Both the position numbers and the translations under genes were made by a program. Positions 43,096 to 58,281 of a DNA stretch of 64,000 nt are shown piece by piece (within the stretch, counting starts at the first letter, position 1; every line of letters begins with the position of its first letter). The notes beneath the pieces are model-generated. The model was not told where the DNA came from and did not search any database. It worked only from the letters and a program-made list of their open reading frames with translations. Source of the stretch: Streptomyces griseocarneus (GTDB lineage Bacteria > Actinomycetota > Actinomycetes > Streptomycetales > Streptomycetaceae); assembly GCA_003674045.1 (NCBI GenBank), contig PENC01000004.1:186001-250000 (forward strand). The letters are read 5' to 3'.

Positions 43096-43945
43096 GTGCG
43101 CCCCCGAAAGGGGCGCACATCCTTCGCTCAGGCGCCTTGGGAGACCTCCCAGGGCGCCTTTTCGCGGCCTCCGGGTGCCTCGGCGGCAGGGGCCGCCGGA
43201 GAGCTCTGTTCGAATACGGAGGCGCCGGTGCCGGTTCTCCACAGATTTCCGGCCGACCGGCTGTCCACACCCTGGGGACTGTGGGTTTGTCCAGATCCTG
43301 TCCACAGGAGACCCTGTTGACATCTCATCAGGGGAGGTCAGGGGCATGTGGATTTGTGGCTGACCGGATTCCACAGCCTGTGGACAGACTATTCACCCAC
43401 AAGGCGGCCCCTCGGTTGTCCACCGGCCGCCCACAGGGGAGTGGATGTTGTACACAGCCTTTCCACACCCTCGTCCACTGTTCGGTAACGCAACACCCCT
43501 GATCACCGTCATGAGTGAAAGGCGTCACACGAAGTTGCCCGGTTGGGCTGTGGGGAACGTGGGTAAACCTGGGGACAGCGCTGGGGAGAAGTGGACCCCG
43601 CCTGTGCACGGGGTGTGCAGAACTTTCCGCGGTCCACAGACACCACCGCTTTTCCACCGTGTCCACCCACAGCCCCCGTGGACAAAATTTCCGGTCTGAC
43701 CTGGGCAAAGACGGTTTTCCACCGTTTCCACAGGCCCTACTACTACGACCACAGAGATCAAGCGGAGAACTCGCTTCGAAGTGGGGCCTGTGCACAACTT
43801 CGCCTCGGGCCGCGCCACGCCGTCCGACCCGACTTGACCCCGAGGCGCACCGACTGTCAGCGGCGTGCGTCAGACTGGTCCCCGGCAATTCGGCCGACGA
43901 CAGAAGCCAGCAGGGCAGCCAGCAACAAGCAGGAGGCGGTTTCCG
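43096..43945. other. oriC: Chromosomal replication origin oriC
   Basis: An 850-bp gene-free region between dnaA and dnaN, crowded with DnaA-box-like 9-mers in both directions. One-mismatch matches to TTGTCCACA: 43235, 43261, 43287, 43298, 43379 (reverse), 43416, 43677 (reverse) and 43789 (reverse). Two-mismatch candidates include 43459, 43471 and 43724. I found no exact copy inside this gap; the nearest exact copy is just upstream of dnaA. Streptomyces origins are known to have many non-consensus boxes here. Spaced TTTTCCACC motifs occur around 43650-43720. Confidence 0.93.
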
Positions 43946-45076
43946 GTGAAGATCCGGGTGGAGCGCGATGTACTCGCGGAGGCAGTGGCCTGGGCGGCCC
44001 GCAGCCTCCCGGCCCGTCCGCCGGTGCCCGTCCTCGCGGGCCTGCTGCTGAAGGCGGAGGACGGCTCCCTGAGCCTCTCCGGCTTCGACTACGAGGTCTC
44101 CGCACGCGTGTCCGTGGACGCGGATGTGGAGGAGGACGGCACCGTCCTCGTCTCCGGCCGCCTCCTCGCCGACATCTGCCGCGCGCTTCCCAACAGGCCT
44201 GTGGAGATCTCCACCGACGGCGTGCGCGTCACCGTCGTCTGCGGCTCCTCGCGGTTCACACTCCACACCCTGCCTGTGGAGGAATACCCGGCGCTGCCGC
44301 AGATGCCGACCGCGACCGGTACGGTCCCCGCCGATGTCTTCGCCGCCGCCGCCCAGCAGGTCGCCATCGCCGCCGGCCGTGACGACACCCTGCCGGTGCT
44401 CACCGGTGTCCGCATCGAGATCGAGGGCGACACCGTCACCCTGGCCTCCACCGACCGCTACCGCTTCGCGGTCCGTGAGTTCATGTGGAAGCCCGAGACG
44501 CCGGACATCTCCGCCGTCGCCCTGGTGCCCGCCAAGACCCTGCTGGACACCGCCAAGTCGCTCAACAGCGGCGACACCGTCTCCATCGCCCTGGCCGGTT
44601 CCGGCGCGGGCGAGGGCCTCATCGGCTTCGAGGGCGCCGGGCGCCGTACGACCACGCGTCTGCTCGAGGGCGACCTGCCGAAGTACCGCACGCTCTTCCC
44701 GACCGAGTTCAACTCCGTCGCCGTGATCGAGACCGCCCCCTTCGTGGAGGCCGTCAAGCGCGTGGCCCTCGTCGCCGAGCGCAACACCCCGGTCCGCCTG
44801 AGCTTCGAGCAGGGCGTGCTGATCCTCGAGGCCGGCTCGAGCGACGATGCACAGGCTGTGGAACGTGTGGACGCCCAGCTCGACGGCGACGACATCTCGA
44901 TCGCCTTCAACCCCGGCTTCCTGCTGGAGGGCCTCTCCGCGATCGACTCCCCGGTCGCCCAGCTGTCCTTCACCACCTCCACCAAGCCCGCGCTGCTGGG
45001 CGGCAAGCCCGCGGTCGACGCGGAGGCGGACGAGGCGTACAAGTACCTGATCATGCCGGTGCGCCTGTCCGGCTGA
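43946..45076 (+). CDS. dnaN: DNA polymerase III beta sliding clamp
   Basis: 376 residues from the GTG at 43946, which has an AGGAGG site. It starts VKIRVERDVLAEAVAWAARSLPARPPVPVLAG and ends YKYLIMPVRLSG, the conserved clamp C-terminus. It forms the ring that tethers polymerase to DNA. It is followed by a terminator hairpin and gnd. Confidence 0.97.
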   Translation: MKIRVERDVLAEAVAWAARSLPARPPVPVLAGLLLKAEDGSLSLSGFDYEVSARVSVDADVEEDGTVLVSGRLLADICRALPNRPVEISTDGVRVTVVCGSSRFTLHTLPVEEYPALPQMPTATGTVPADVFAAAAQQVAIAAGRDDTLPVLTGVRIEIEGDTVTLASTDRYRFAVREFMWKPETPDISAVALVPAKTLLDTAKSLNSGDTVSIALAGSGAGEGLIGFEGAGRRTTTRLLEGDLPKYRTLFPTEFNSVAVIETAPFVEAVKRVALVAERNTPVRLSFEQGVLILEAGSSDDAQAVERVDAQLDGDDISIAFNPGFLLEGLSAIDSPVAQLSFTTSTKPALLGGKPAVDAEADEAYKYLIMPVRLSG

Positions 45077-45180
45077 GGATGACCGGCGCGGCCTGCCCTG
45101 CCCCGTGAGCGCTCATGGCGGCTGCGGGTCGTCTTCGGCTGGTCGCGCCCACGCGGCGGAGCCGCACATCGAGAGCGTCC

Positions 45181-45201
45181 CGCGCCCCTTGCAGGGGCGC
45201 G
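45181..45201 (+). terminator. Terminator after dnaN
   Basis: CGCGCCCCT-TGC-AGGGGCGCG is a 9-bp perfect stem followed by GGGTCGCCTTTTG. Confidence 0.75.
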
Positions 45202-45302
45202 GGGTCGCCTTTTGAGCGGCCTCACCCCACAGGTGTGCACCGGGTCCCGGGCGTAGGCTCGTAACGCAGGTAACGCATCACTCAAAGGCAAGAGGGTCAC
45301 CC

Positions 45303-46178
<876 letters not shown>

Positions 46179-46212
46179 TCAAGAGCAACAGCCGGGAGAG
46201 GTCGGCGCCGTC

Positions 46213-47337
46213 ATGCACGTATCGCATCTGTCGCTGGCCGACTTCCGCTCGTACGCCCGGGCCGAGGTCGCGCTCGACCCGGGCGTCACGGCCTTCGTGG
46301 GGCCCAACGGCCAGGGCAAGACCAACCTCGTCGAGGCGGTCGGCTACCTGGCCACCCTCGGCAGCCACCGGGTCTCCTCCGACGCCCCCCTGGTGCGGAT
46401 GGGCGCCGACCGCGCGATCGTCCGCGCCGCCGTCGTCCAGGACGAGCGGCAGCAGCTCATAGAGCTGGAGCTCAACCCGGGCCGGGCGAACCGCGCCCGG
46501 ATCAACCGTTCCTCGCAGGTCAGACCCCGTGATGTGCTCGGCATCGTGCGCACCGTGCTGTTCGCGCCCGAGGACCTCGCCCTGATCAAGGGCGACCCGG
46601 GCGAGCGCCGTCGCTTCCTCGACGAGCTGATCACCGCGCGCTCCCCCCGGATGGCGGGCGTCCGCTCCGACTACGACCGGGTCCTCAAGCAGCGCAACAC
46701 CCTGCTGAAGAGCGCCGCCATGGCCCGCCGCCACGGCGGCCGCGGCCTGGACCTGTCCACCCTCGACATCTGGGACCAGCACTTGGCCCGCGCCGGTGCC
46801 GAGCTGCTCGCCCAGCGCCTCGACCTGATCTCCACCCTGCGCCCGCTCGCCGACAAGGCCTACGAGCAGCTGGCGCCCGGCGGCGGCCCGGTCTCGTTCG
46901 AGTACCGCGGCCCCGAGGCGATCGAGGGCGCGCAGACCCGCGAGGAGCTCTACGAGGCCCTGCTCACCGCGCTCGCGGAGGTCCGCAAGCAGGAGATCGA
47001 GCGGGGCGTGACCCTGGTCGGCCCGCACCGTGACGAACTTTTGCTCAATCTTGGCCGGCTGCCCGCCAAGGGCTACGCGAGCCACGGCGAGTCCTGGTCG
47101 TACGCGCTGGCGCTGCGCCTGGCCTCGTACGACCTGCTGCGCTCGGAGGGCAACGAGCCGGTCCTGGTGCTCGACGACGTCTTCGCCGAGCTGGACGCCC
47201 GCCGCCGGGAGCGGCTCGCGGAGCTGGTGGCCCCGGGCGAGCAGGTGCTGGTGACGGCCGCGGTGGACGACGACGTGCCGGACGTCCTGGTCGGGGCGCG
47301 GTACGCCGTGTCGGAGGGAACGGTCGAGCGCGTATGA
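46213..47337 (+). CDS. recF: DNA repair and replication protein RecF
   Basis: 374 residues of an SMC-like ATPase that loads RecA at single-strand gaps. Walker A is [15 protein letters not shown], the family motif is [23 protein letters not shown], and the ABC signature and Walker B region reads [26 protein letters not shown]. Its stop overlaps the dciA start (ATGA). Confidence 0.97.
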   Translation: MHVSHLSLADFRSYARAEVALDPGVTAFVGPNGQGKTNLVEAVGYLATLGSHRVSSDAPLVRMGADRAIVRAAVVQDERQQLIELELNPGRANRARINRSSQVRPRDVLGIVRTVLFAPEDLALIKGDPGERRRFLDELITARSPRMAGVRSDYDRVLKQRNTLLKSAAMARRHGGRGLDLSTLDIWDQHLARAGAELLAQRLDLISTLRPLADKAYEQLAPGGGPVSFEYRGPEAIEGAQTREELYEALLTALAEVRKQEIERGVTLVGPHRDELLLNLGRLPAKGYASHGESWSYALALRLASYDLLRSEGNEPVLVLDDVFAELDARRRERLAELVAPGEQVLVTAAVDDDVPDVLVGARYAVSEGTVERV

Positions 47338-47885
47338 CGCAGCTGCCGTCGGGCGCGGGAGAGCCGGAGCGGCCCAAGGCGCCCGAGCCCTCCGGAGTCG
47401 ACCTGGCGCGCGTGGCGCTGCGCGCCGCGAAGGAGCAGGCGCGGGCGCGGGGCGCCGCCGCGCAGCAGAAGAAGCAGGCCAAGCGCGGCGGAGGACTGCG
47501 CTCCGGCGCGCGGGCGGACGGCCGTGACCCGTTGCCGCTGGGCGCCGCGATCAACCGGCTGATCACCGAGCGCGGCTGGGAGAAGCCCGCCGCGGTGGGC
47601 GGGGTGATGGGGCGCTGGCCGCAGATGGTCGGGCCGGATGTCGCGCTGCACTGTGAGCCGCAGAAGTACGACGAGGACGCGCGGGTGCTGACCGTGCAGT
47701 GCGACTCGACGGCGTGGGCGACCCAACTGCGGCTGCTGGCGCCCACCCTGGTGGCCCGGCTCAACGAGGACCTGGGCCAGGGCACCGTAAAGATGATCAA
47801 GGTGCTGGGGCCGGGCGGCCCCGGCCGCCGGTACGGGCCGCTGCGCGCCCCCGGAAGCACCGGCCCGGGTGACACCTACGGGTGA
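47334..47885 (+). CDS. dciA: DciA-type replication protein (DUF721)
   Basis: 183 residues. An Ala/Arg/Lys-rich N-terminus precedes the DUF721 domain ([32 protein letters not shown]...[26 protein letters not shown]). DciA is the ancestral loader or recruiter of DnaB in bacteria lacking DnaC/DnaI, an established role in several phyla. It overlaps the recF stop and precedes gyrB. Confidence 0.9.
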   Translation: MTQLPSGAGEPERPKAPEPSGVDLARVALRAAKEQARARGAAAQQKKQAKRGGGLRSGARADGRDPLPLGAAINRLITERGWEKPAAVGGVMGRWPQMVGPDVALHCEPQKYDEDARVLTVQCDSTAWATQLRLLAPTLVARLNEDLGQGTVKMIKVLGPGGPGRRYGPLRAPGSTGPGDTYG

Positions 47886-50340
<2,455 letters not shown>

Positions 50341-50392
50341 GGCCTGTCGGCCCACGAGAAACAGCCGCAGCGCGAAAGGACTTTGAACAGCA

Positions 50393-53023
<2,631 letters not shown>

Positions 53024-53026
53024 GTC

Positions 53027-53974
53027 GTGAGTCGAGCCACGGGCGCCGCGGCAAGCGGTGCGGGTACGAAGCCCAAAACCGCCGCCCCTGCCGCAGACAA
53101 GAATGGCGCCCGTGGCTCCGGCACACCCGGCGCCGACTCCAAGGGGGGGACTGTGACGGACACCCGCGACCCGAAGCCCTACCAGCCGCCGCAGGCGTAC
53201 ACGCCGCCGTCGGAGGGTTCCGCTTCGGACTCCGCTTCCTCGGATTCCACGGGTTCCTCCGGCACCAAGGATGCCGAGGACGCCAAGGGCGCCGCCAAGG
53301 AGGCCAAGGGCTCCGGGAACGCGAAGGCGGACAAGGCGGCGGCGAAGTCCGCCGAGCCCGCGGGCGGCAGGACCCCGCTCGCCAAGGACGGCGCGGACAA
53401 GCTCACCAAGCAGAGCAGGCAGGACAAGCAGGAGGCCCCGGCGGCGGCCCCGAAGACGGCGAAGGCCGTCCCGGCTCCCCAGGGCCCCGCCAAGGGCGCG
53501 CAGGCCGCCCAGCGGCCCGCCGAGGGGCAGCAGCAGGCCCGTGTACCGCGCCCGGCCGCCCCCCAGGGCAGCGTGGCGCCCGCGCCCGCCGCCCGGCCGC
53601 AGCCGCGCACCCGCAAGGCCCGGCTGCGGGTGGCCAAGGCCGACCCGTGGTCGGTGATGAAGATGAGCTTCATGCTCTCCATCGCGCTGGGTGTGTGCAC
53701 GATCGTGGCCGCCGCGGTGCTGTGGACGGTCCTGGACACCATGGGCGTGATCTCCACCGTCGCCGGCACGGTCAGCGACGCCACGTCCAGCGGCAAGGAC
53801 GGCTTCGACCTTCAGTCCTTCCTGTCGCTGCCGAACGTCCTCCTCTTCACGACGGTCGTCGCGGTGATCGACGTGGTGCTGGCCACCGCGCTGGCGACCC
53901 TGGGTGCCTTCGTCTACAACCTGTCGGCGGGCTTCGTCGGCGGTGTGGAGCTGACTCTCGCCGAGGACGAATAA
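53027..53974 (+). CDS. DUF3566 membrane protein downstream of gyrA
   Basis: 315 residues. A long Ala/Lys/Pro/Gly-rich disordered cytoplasmic part (about 200 residues) is followed by a DUF3566 domain (ADPWSVMKMSFMLSIALGVCTIVAAAVLW...DLQSFLSLPNVLLFTTVVAVIDVVLATALATLGAFVYNLSAGFVGGVELTLAEDE) with two membrane helices. It begins at a GTG 3 bases after the gyrA stop with a GAGGAG site, so it is in the gyrase operon. A GTG at 53153 is an alternative start. In mycobacteria the equivalent is the CwsA-neighbour protein Rv0007. Function is unclear. Confidence 0.85.
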   Translation: MSRATGAAASGAGTKPKTAAPAADKNGARGSGTPGADSKGGTVTDTRDPKPYQPPQAYTPPSEGSASDSASSDSTGSSGTKDAEDAKGAAKEAKGSGNAKADKAAAKSAEPAGGRTPLAKDGADKLTKQSRQDKQEAPAAAPKTAKAVPAPQGPAKGAQAAQRPAEGQQQARVPRPAAPQGSVAPAPAARPQPRTRKARLRVAKADPWSVMKMSFMLSIALGVCTIVAAAVLWTVLDTMGVISTVAGTVSDATSSGKDGFDLQSFLSLPNVLLFTTVVAVIDVVLATALATLGAFVYNLSAGFVGGVELTLAEDE

Positions 53975-54046
53975 CGGTGATCGACGCCGGGGGCCCGGAC
54001 GATTTTGGGACTGGGCCCCAAGTGCGCTAATCTTTCGGTGTCGCGA

Positions 54047-54120
54047 GGGGCTATAGCTCAGACGGTTAGAGCGCTTCCCTGATAAGGAAGAGGCCACAGG
54101 TTCAAGTCCTGTTAGCCCCA
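54047..54120 (+). tRNA. tRNA-Ile (GAT)
   Basis: A 74-nt cloverleaf. The acceptor GGGGCTA pairs with TAGCCCC plus discriminator A, the D arm is GCTC-AGACGGTTA-GAGC, the anticodon arm is CTTCC-CTGATAA-GGAAG with anticodon GAT, and the T arm has GTTCAAGTC. CCA is not encoded. Confidence 0.97.
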
Positions 54121-54129
54121 CTCGCAAGG

Positions 54130-54163
54130 TCGGCCCGGACGGAGAATTCTCCGCCCGGGCCGA
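54130..54163 (+). terminator. Terminator after tRNA-Ile
   Basis: TCGGCCCGGACGGAGAA pairs with TTCTCCGCCCGGGCCGA with one mismatch, followed by TCTGTTTTCC. Confidence 0.8.
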
Positions 54164-54303
54164 TCTGTTTTCCGTGGTGGGGGAGTTGAGGCCCGTGCGG
54201 GTGCGGAAAGTGGACCCGGCACAGGTCACCGATCGGTATCGGCCGGTGTGTATCATCGGCCACCAGAGGTCCCCTTACGTCTAAGGAAAGACGAGGTCGC
54301 GCG

Positions 54304-54438
54304 GTGAAGAAGCTCCTCCTGGTCGCACTGGCCGCCATCGGCGGGCTCCTCGTGTACCGCCAGATCCAGGCGGATCGCGCCGAGCAGGACCTGTGGACGG
54401 AGGCGACCGACTCCGTGCCCGCAGGTTCGGGTGTGTAA
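54304..54438 (+). CDS. DLW-39 family short protein
   Basis: A 44-residue protein, VKKLLLVALAAIGGLLVYRQ followed by ...AEQDLWTEATDSVPAGSGV. The hydrophobic N-terminal helix and the DLW motif define the actinobacterial DLW-39 family. It starts at a GTG and ends at TAA, with a strong terminator just after. It is likely a small membrane-anchored peptide with unknown function. The location next to tRNA-Ile downstream of gyrA is typical of the family. Confidence 0.88.
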   Translation: MKKLLLVALAAIGGLLVYRQIQADRAEQDLWTEATDSVPAGSGV

Positions 54439-54455
54439 AACAAAAGAGTCCTGAC

Positions 54456-54491
54456 ACAGGGTCCCGGCCGCAGACGCGGCCGGGACCCTGT
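54456..54491 (+). terminator. Terminator after the DLW-39 gene
   Basis: A 16-bp stem (from ACAGGGTCCCGGCCGC, loop AGAC) followed by TGTTTTGCG. It lies between the DLW-39 gene and the convergent kinase gene, so it may also serve the other strand. Confidence 0.85.
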
Positions 54492-54529
54492 TGTTTTGCG
54501 TATGCAAATAAAATGATTGCGAACGTGAA

Positions 54530-55723
54530 TCAGCTCACGCTCAGGGCCCAGATGCCGACCGCGAGAGAGAGCAGCGCGACGAGCAGCACGGGCACGGCGA
54601 CCTTCGCCGGGGGCGGCGGCACGGTACGGGCCCGCCGGTGCGGGGGTGCGTGCGGCGGCGTGTACGGGGGCGTGGCGGGCACGGGCGGTGCGTGCGCGGG
54701 CGGCGGAGGCGTGCCGTACGGCACGGCGGGCGTGCTGGGCGTACCGGGTGTACCGGGCGTGTCCGCCGCGCTGCTCACGGCGGGTCCAAACGGTGCGGCA
54801 GGTGCGACAGGCGCGGCCTCCGGCCGTGGCGGAACGGCCCTCCGCTCGGGCCCCTCCGGGCCGAAACCGGGCGGCAGAGGGCCCAGCTGGTCGAAGACCT
54901 CGATGGGCTCCTCCTCCGCCCCCGGCCTGTCCATCAGCTCCGCCGCCTCGGCAAGCGCTTTGCGGGCCCCTGTGGCCGTCCGGAAGCGCATGTGCGGGTC
55001 GGGCTGCAGCAGGCCCGCGAGCACCTGCCAGAGCGGTTCCGGTACGCCTTCCGGAGCGCTCGGCGTGCCCTGGTCCAGGAACCGCCGGACGAGGGCCTCC
55101 GCGTCGGGTTTCCGCCCCATCAGCAGGTACAGGGTCATCAGGCCGACGGCGAAGAGGTCGGCCGGGAAGTCGGGGTCGTCGCCCAGCATTTGCTCCGGCG
55201 CGAAATAACCGGGCGTTCCCATCACGAAGTTGGTGTCCGTCAGCCTCGGTTCGCCCTTGCGCATGGCGATGCCGAAGTCGGAGAGCCGGATGTGCGGGCG
55301 GCCCTTCCCGGTCGCCTCCATAAGGATGTTGGCGGGTTTGATGTCCCGGTGCACCACGCCCTCCTTGTGCACCGCGGCCAGGCCGGACAGCAACTGGTCG
55401 AGCACGGTGCACACGAAATACGGGGGCAGCGGGCCGTAGTCGGCGATCAGCTGGGCCAGCGAACCGCCGCGCACCACGTCCATGGTGAACAGCACCTTGT
55501 CGTCGTCCGCGGCCCAGCTCATGGGCGCCAGCACATGGGGGTGGTCGATCCGCAGGCCCTGTTCGCGGACGAATCTCAGCAGGGTGTGGGCGTCGCTCTG
55601 CTGGAGCACCTTCGCGGCCACATAGGTCCGCCTGCGGTGGTCCCAGGCCCGCCACACGGCGCCCGCGCCACCGCGCCCGATCGGGTCGACCAGTTCGTAC
55701 CGCCCCGCGAAGATCTCACCCAT
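54530..55723 (-). CDS. Serine/threonine protein kinase
   Basis: A 397-residue Hanks-type kinase. The Gly-rich loop is IGRGGAGAVWRA, the ATP lysine is K38 (AAKVL), the catalytic loop is HRDIKPANI (D127), and DFG is at 149-151, with TPGYFAPEQ of the activation segment, so it looks active. After residue about 270 there is a Pro/Ala-rich linker and a C-terminal membrane helix (VPVLLVALLSLAVGIWAL) with only two residues beyond, so there is no external sensor. It is transcribed 15 bases after the HTH regulator gene, so kinase and regulator likely work together. Confidence 0.92.
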   Translation of the reverse strand: MGEIFAGRYELVDPIGRGGAGAVWRAWDHRRRTYVAAKVLQQSDAHTLLRFVREQGLRIDHPHVLAPMSWAADDDKVLFTMDVVRGGSLAQLIADYGPLPPYFVCTVLDQLLSGLAAVHKEGVVHRDIKPANILMEATGKGRPHIRLSDFGIAMRKGEPRLTDTNFVMGTPGYFAPEQMLGDDPDFPADLFAVGLMTLYLLMGRKPDAEALVRRFLDQGTPSAPEGVPEPLWQVLAGLLQPDPHMRFRTATGARKALAEAAELMDRPGAEEEPIEVFDQLGPLPPGFGPEGPERRAVPPRPEAAPVAPAAPFGPAVSSAADTPGTPGTPSTPAVPYGTPPPPAHAPPVPATPPYTPPHAPPHRRARTVPPPPAKVAVPVLLVALLSLAVGIWALSVS

Positions 55724-55738
55724 CGCGTCGGCAGCGGG

Positions 55739-56284
55739 TCAGCTCTGGTGCGCCTCGTAGTGGGCGACCGCCTCGGCGGTGCGCCCTGCGCCGTAGACCC
55801 GGAGGAATTCGGCGAGTTCGGGATGGGTGGGGGCGAGGGTCCGCGCGGCGTCGATGATGTCGCCTGCGCCTGCCACGGAGCGCAGCAGCGACTGGATCTC
55901 CCGCACCACGCGCCGCACCGTCGGGGCACCGCTGCTGGCCGTGGTCTGCGTGGAGTTGAGGACGGAGCCGCCCGAGCTCTTCTTGACCTCCTCCATCCGG
56001 TCGGCGGCCTCGGCGGCGCTCACGCTGCCGTCGGCGACCTGGCCGGCGAGCTCCTGGAGGGCCTGGACGCGCTGCACCACCGCGGGGTTGCCGATCTTCG
56101 CGCGCTGACCGCTCATCAACTGGGAGAGCATGGGGGCGGACAGGCCCAGAACGGCGGCGAGACGGGCCTGGTTGAGGCCGAGGTCGTCGATGAGACGGCG
56201 GAACAGCGCCCCGAGGGGCTCTCCGTACCAGCTCCGCTGGAGCTCCCGTGCGCGGGCGGTGGCTTCCTGCTGTGCTGCGTCCAT
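55739..56284 (-). CDS. XRE-like helix-turn-helix regulator paired with a kinase
   Basis: 181 residues. The HTH region LIDDLGLNQARLAAVLGLSAPMLSQLMSGQRAKIGNPAVVQRVQAL is of the XRE/Cro type. The C-terminal part has a Ser/Thr-rich stretch (SSGGSVLNSTQTTASSGAPT) and helices that end in PELAEFLRVYGAGRTAEAVAHYEAHQS. It lies directly upstream of the Ser/Thr kinase gene. The Ser/Thr stretch is a possible phosphorylation region (inference). Confidence 0.85.
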   Translation of the reverse strand: MDAAQQEATARARELQRSWYGEPLGALFRRLIDDLGLNQARLAAVLGLSAPMLSQLMSGQRAKIGNPAVVQRVQALQELAGQVADGSVSAAEAADRMEEVKKSSGGSVLNSTQTTASSGAPTVRRVVREIQSLLRSVAGAGDIIDAARTLAPTHPELAEFLRVYGAGRTAEAVAHYEAHQS

Positions 56285-56402
56285 CTGCCTCTCCCCTTCG
56301 CTTCGCTGCCGCGAATCTTGCGGTGCATCCTACGGAGAGTGGTGGGCCCCGGCGATACCCGGTCGGGAATGGGTGCCTGTACCGGGTATCCTGATCGGCG
56401 AA

Positions 56403-56475
56403 GGGGCCTTAGCTCAGTTGGTAGAGCGCCGTCTTTGCATGGCGGATGTCAGGAGTTCGACTCTCCTAGGCTCCA
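56403..56475 (+). tRNA. tRNA-Ala (TGC)
   Basis: A 73-nt cloverleaf. The acceptor GGGGCCT pairs with AGGCTCC (one G-T), discriminator A. The anticodon arm is CCGTC-TTTGCAT-GGCGG with anticodon TGC, and the T arm has GTTCGACTC. No encoded CCA. Confidence 0.96.
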
Positions 56476-56483
56476 CAGGGAAA

Positions 56484-56524
56484 AGCCGCGGGGCTGGAGA
56501 TCGATGATCTCCAGCCCCGCGGCT
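56484..56524. terminator. Bidirectional terminator between tRNA-Ala and the DUF5324 gene
   Basis: A 19-bp perfect stem (AGCCGCGGGGCTGGAGATC with its complement, loop GAT). AAA stands on the left and CTTTGTTG on the right, so it works for both strands. Confidence 0.88.
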
Positions 56525-56554
56525 CTTTGTTGTGTCTGCGCTGGTCAGCGCCGG

Positions 56555-57271
56555 TCAGCGCTGTTCGTCGCGCTCCTCCATGGTGTCCTCGGCGAGGTCC
56601 TCGCGGTCCTGCTTGGCCTGCACCTCGGGGTCCAGGGTCGCGGTCGCGCTGCCGTCCACGGAGCTCAGCGGGGCCCGGTCGGCGACCTCCGTCGGGGCGG
56701 GCGGCTCGACCAGCCAGTCGGGGTTGGCCTGCTTGTCCCACCACTTCCAGGCGGCGTACGCGCCCCCGGCGAGCAGCCCCAGCAGGACGAACCGCTTGGC
56801 GACGCGCCCGGTGCGGCAGCGGCGGTCCCGGCGCTCGACGAGCTTCTGCACCTCCTCGGCGGAGACCCGGCCGCGGAGCGCGGCGAGGGCCGCGGTGCTG
56901 CGGGAGAGCGCCTCGTCCCGCACGGGCTCGGCGGCGGCACGGGCCTGCGTCAGCCGCGGGCCCGCGTAGTCGGCGGCCTGCCGGGCGGCCCTGCGGGTCT
57001 GCACCGCGGCGCGCGTGGCGGCCGCGTCGAGCTGGGGCGGGAGGGCGCCGCGGGCGTGCTCGATCCTGGGCTGCAGGTGGGCGTCGTACTGCGAGCGGGC
57101 CTGATGGGCGGCCTCGACGACCTTGGGGGCGAGCCGGGTCCTGGCCTCGTGGGCGTAGTGCACGGCGGTGTCCTTGGCCGTGCCTGCGTAGGGCGCCACC
57201 ACTTCCGCCGCGTGGCGCACGCTGTCCTTGGCTGAGCTGGTCGCGGCGCGCACGCTGTCCTTGCGGGTCAC
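56555..57271 (-). CDS. DUF5324 family membrane-anchored helical protein
   Basis: 238 residues. The first about 150 are Ala/Arg-rich amphipathic helices reminiscent of LEA/apolipoprotein-like repeats (SVRAATSSAKDSVRHAAEVVAPYAGTAKDTAVHYAHEARTRLAP). One membrane helix follows (FVLLGLLAGGAYAAWKWW), then an acidic tail. It starts at a GTG with a GAGGAGG site. It is conserved in Streptomyces beside this tRNA-Ala, from memory. No function is known. Confidence 0.8.
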   Translation of the reverse strand: MTRKDSVRAATSSAKDSVRHAAEVVAPYAGTAKDTAVHYAHEARTRLAPKVVEAAHQARSQYDAHLQPRIEHARGALPPQLDAAATRAAVQTRRAARQAADYAGPRLTQARAAAEPVRDEALSRSTAALAALRGRVSAEEVQKLVERRDRRCRTGRVAKRFVLLGLLAGGAYAAWKWWDKQANPDWLVEPPAPTEVADRAPLSSVDGSATATLDPEVQAKQDREDLAEDTMEERDEQR

Positions 57272-57576
57272 GGGAACCTCCTCCTCGGTGGCGTATGTTT
57301 TGTCGCCTTTCCACCCAGTGGAAAATCATGCCTGCCGACGGGTGGTCCGGCATGTGCGAGCGGGCATACGGGTCATCGGGGCACGCCGGCGCGAGCACAC
57401 GACCGGTGAACGCCCGCAGGCTTCAAAGGGCACTCAGAGGGCATCAGCGGGTTACGAGAAGCTTCGGTCGACGATGCCACGATTTCGTGCCGCGCGTGGG
57501 TGTTTGCCCGCTACTCGCGTGAAGCCGTCCGTGCGAGGATCAGTAGCCGCCAGCGCAGACTTATGGAAGGTAGAAC
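57272..57576. promoter_or_regulatory. Divergent gap between the DUF5324 and cyclophilin genes
   Basis: A 305-bp spacer. It holds a TTTCCAC-CCA-GTGGAAA inverted repeat at 57308-57324 and a looser CATGCC...GGCATG repeat at 57328-57355. They could be operators or chance. No coding region is convincing. Confidence 0.35.
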
Positions 57577-58110
57577 GTGGCCGAGCAGCTGTACGCCACC
57601 CTGAGGACCAGCCAGGGCGAGATCGAGATCCGGCTGCTGCCGAATCACGCGCCCAAGACGGTGCGGAACTTCGTGGGGCTCGCCCAGGGCGAGCTCGAGT
57701 GGGTCAACCCGGCGACCGGCGAGAAGTCCACGGACAGGTTCTACGACGGCACGGTCTTCCACCGTGTCATCAAGGGGTTCATGATCCAGGGCGGTGACCC
57801 GCTCGGGAACGGCACCGGCGGTCCGGGGTACACCTTCAAGGACGAGTTCCACCCCGACCTCGCCTTCACCAAGCCCTATCTGCTGGCCATGGCCAACGCC
57901 GGGCCGGGCACCAACGGCTCGCAGTTCTTCATCACGGTCGAGGCCACCCCGTGGCTCACCCGCAAGCACACGATCTTCGGCGAGGTGACCGGCGACGCCT
58001 CGAAGAAGGTCGTGGACGCCATCGCCGCCATGGAGACCAACGCGCGCACCGAGCGCCCGGTGACCGACGTCGTCCTGGAGTCCGTCGTCATCGGGTCCCG
58101 CGAGGGCTGA
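57577..58110 (+). CDS. ppiB: Peptidyl-prolyl cis-trans isomerase (cyclophilin)
   Basis: A 177-residue cytoplasmic cyclophilin that speeds proline isomerisation in folding proteins. It has TVFHRVIKGFMIQGGDPLGNGTGGPGYTFKDEF (catalytic Arg in FHRV) and LAMANAGPGTNGSQFFI, and no signal peptide. It starts at a GTG with a GGAAGG site. It is followed by the rhomboid gene after 171 bases. Confidence 0.97.
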   Translation: MAEQLYATLRTSQGEIEIRLLPNHAPKTVRNFVGLAQGELEWVNPATGEKSTDRFYDGTVFHRVIKGFMIQGGDPLGNGTGGPGYTFKDEFHPDLAFTKPYLLAMANAGPGTNGSQFFITVEATPWLTRKHTIFGEVTGDASKKVVDAIAAMETNARTERPVTDVVLESVVIGSREG

Positions 58111-58281
58111 CCCCGGCCGGGTGTCAGCTCCGGGGCCGGATCTTCACCCTCCCGGGGGCGGCCGGCCGGGAACCCGGTGCCCGGCCCGTCCGTATGACGG
58201 AAGGGGCCGCGCGTCACCGGGTCGGCCCTGGGGCACCCCCGGATTCCGTCCGGGGGGCCGTGACAGGCGCGAGGGGAACGC

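Noticed and set aside
40897..43374. Minus-strand frame of about 825 codons across dnaA and part of oriC
   Set aside because: Antisense shadow of dnaA. No ribosome site or recognisable domain.
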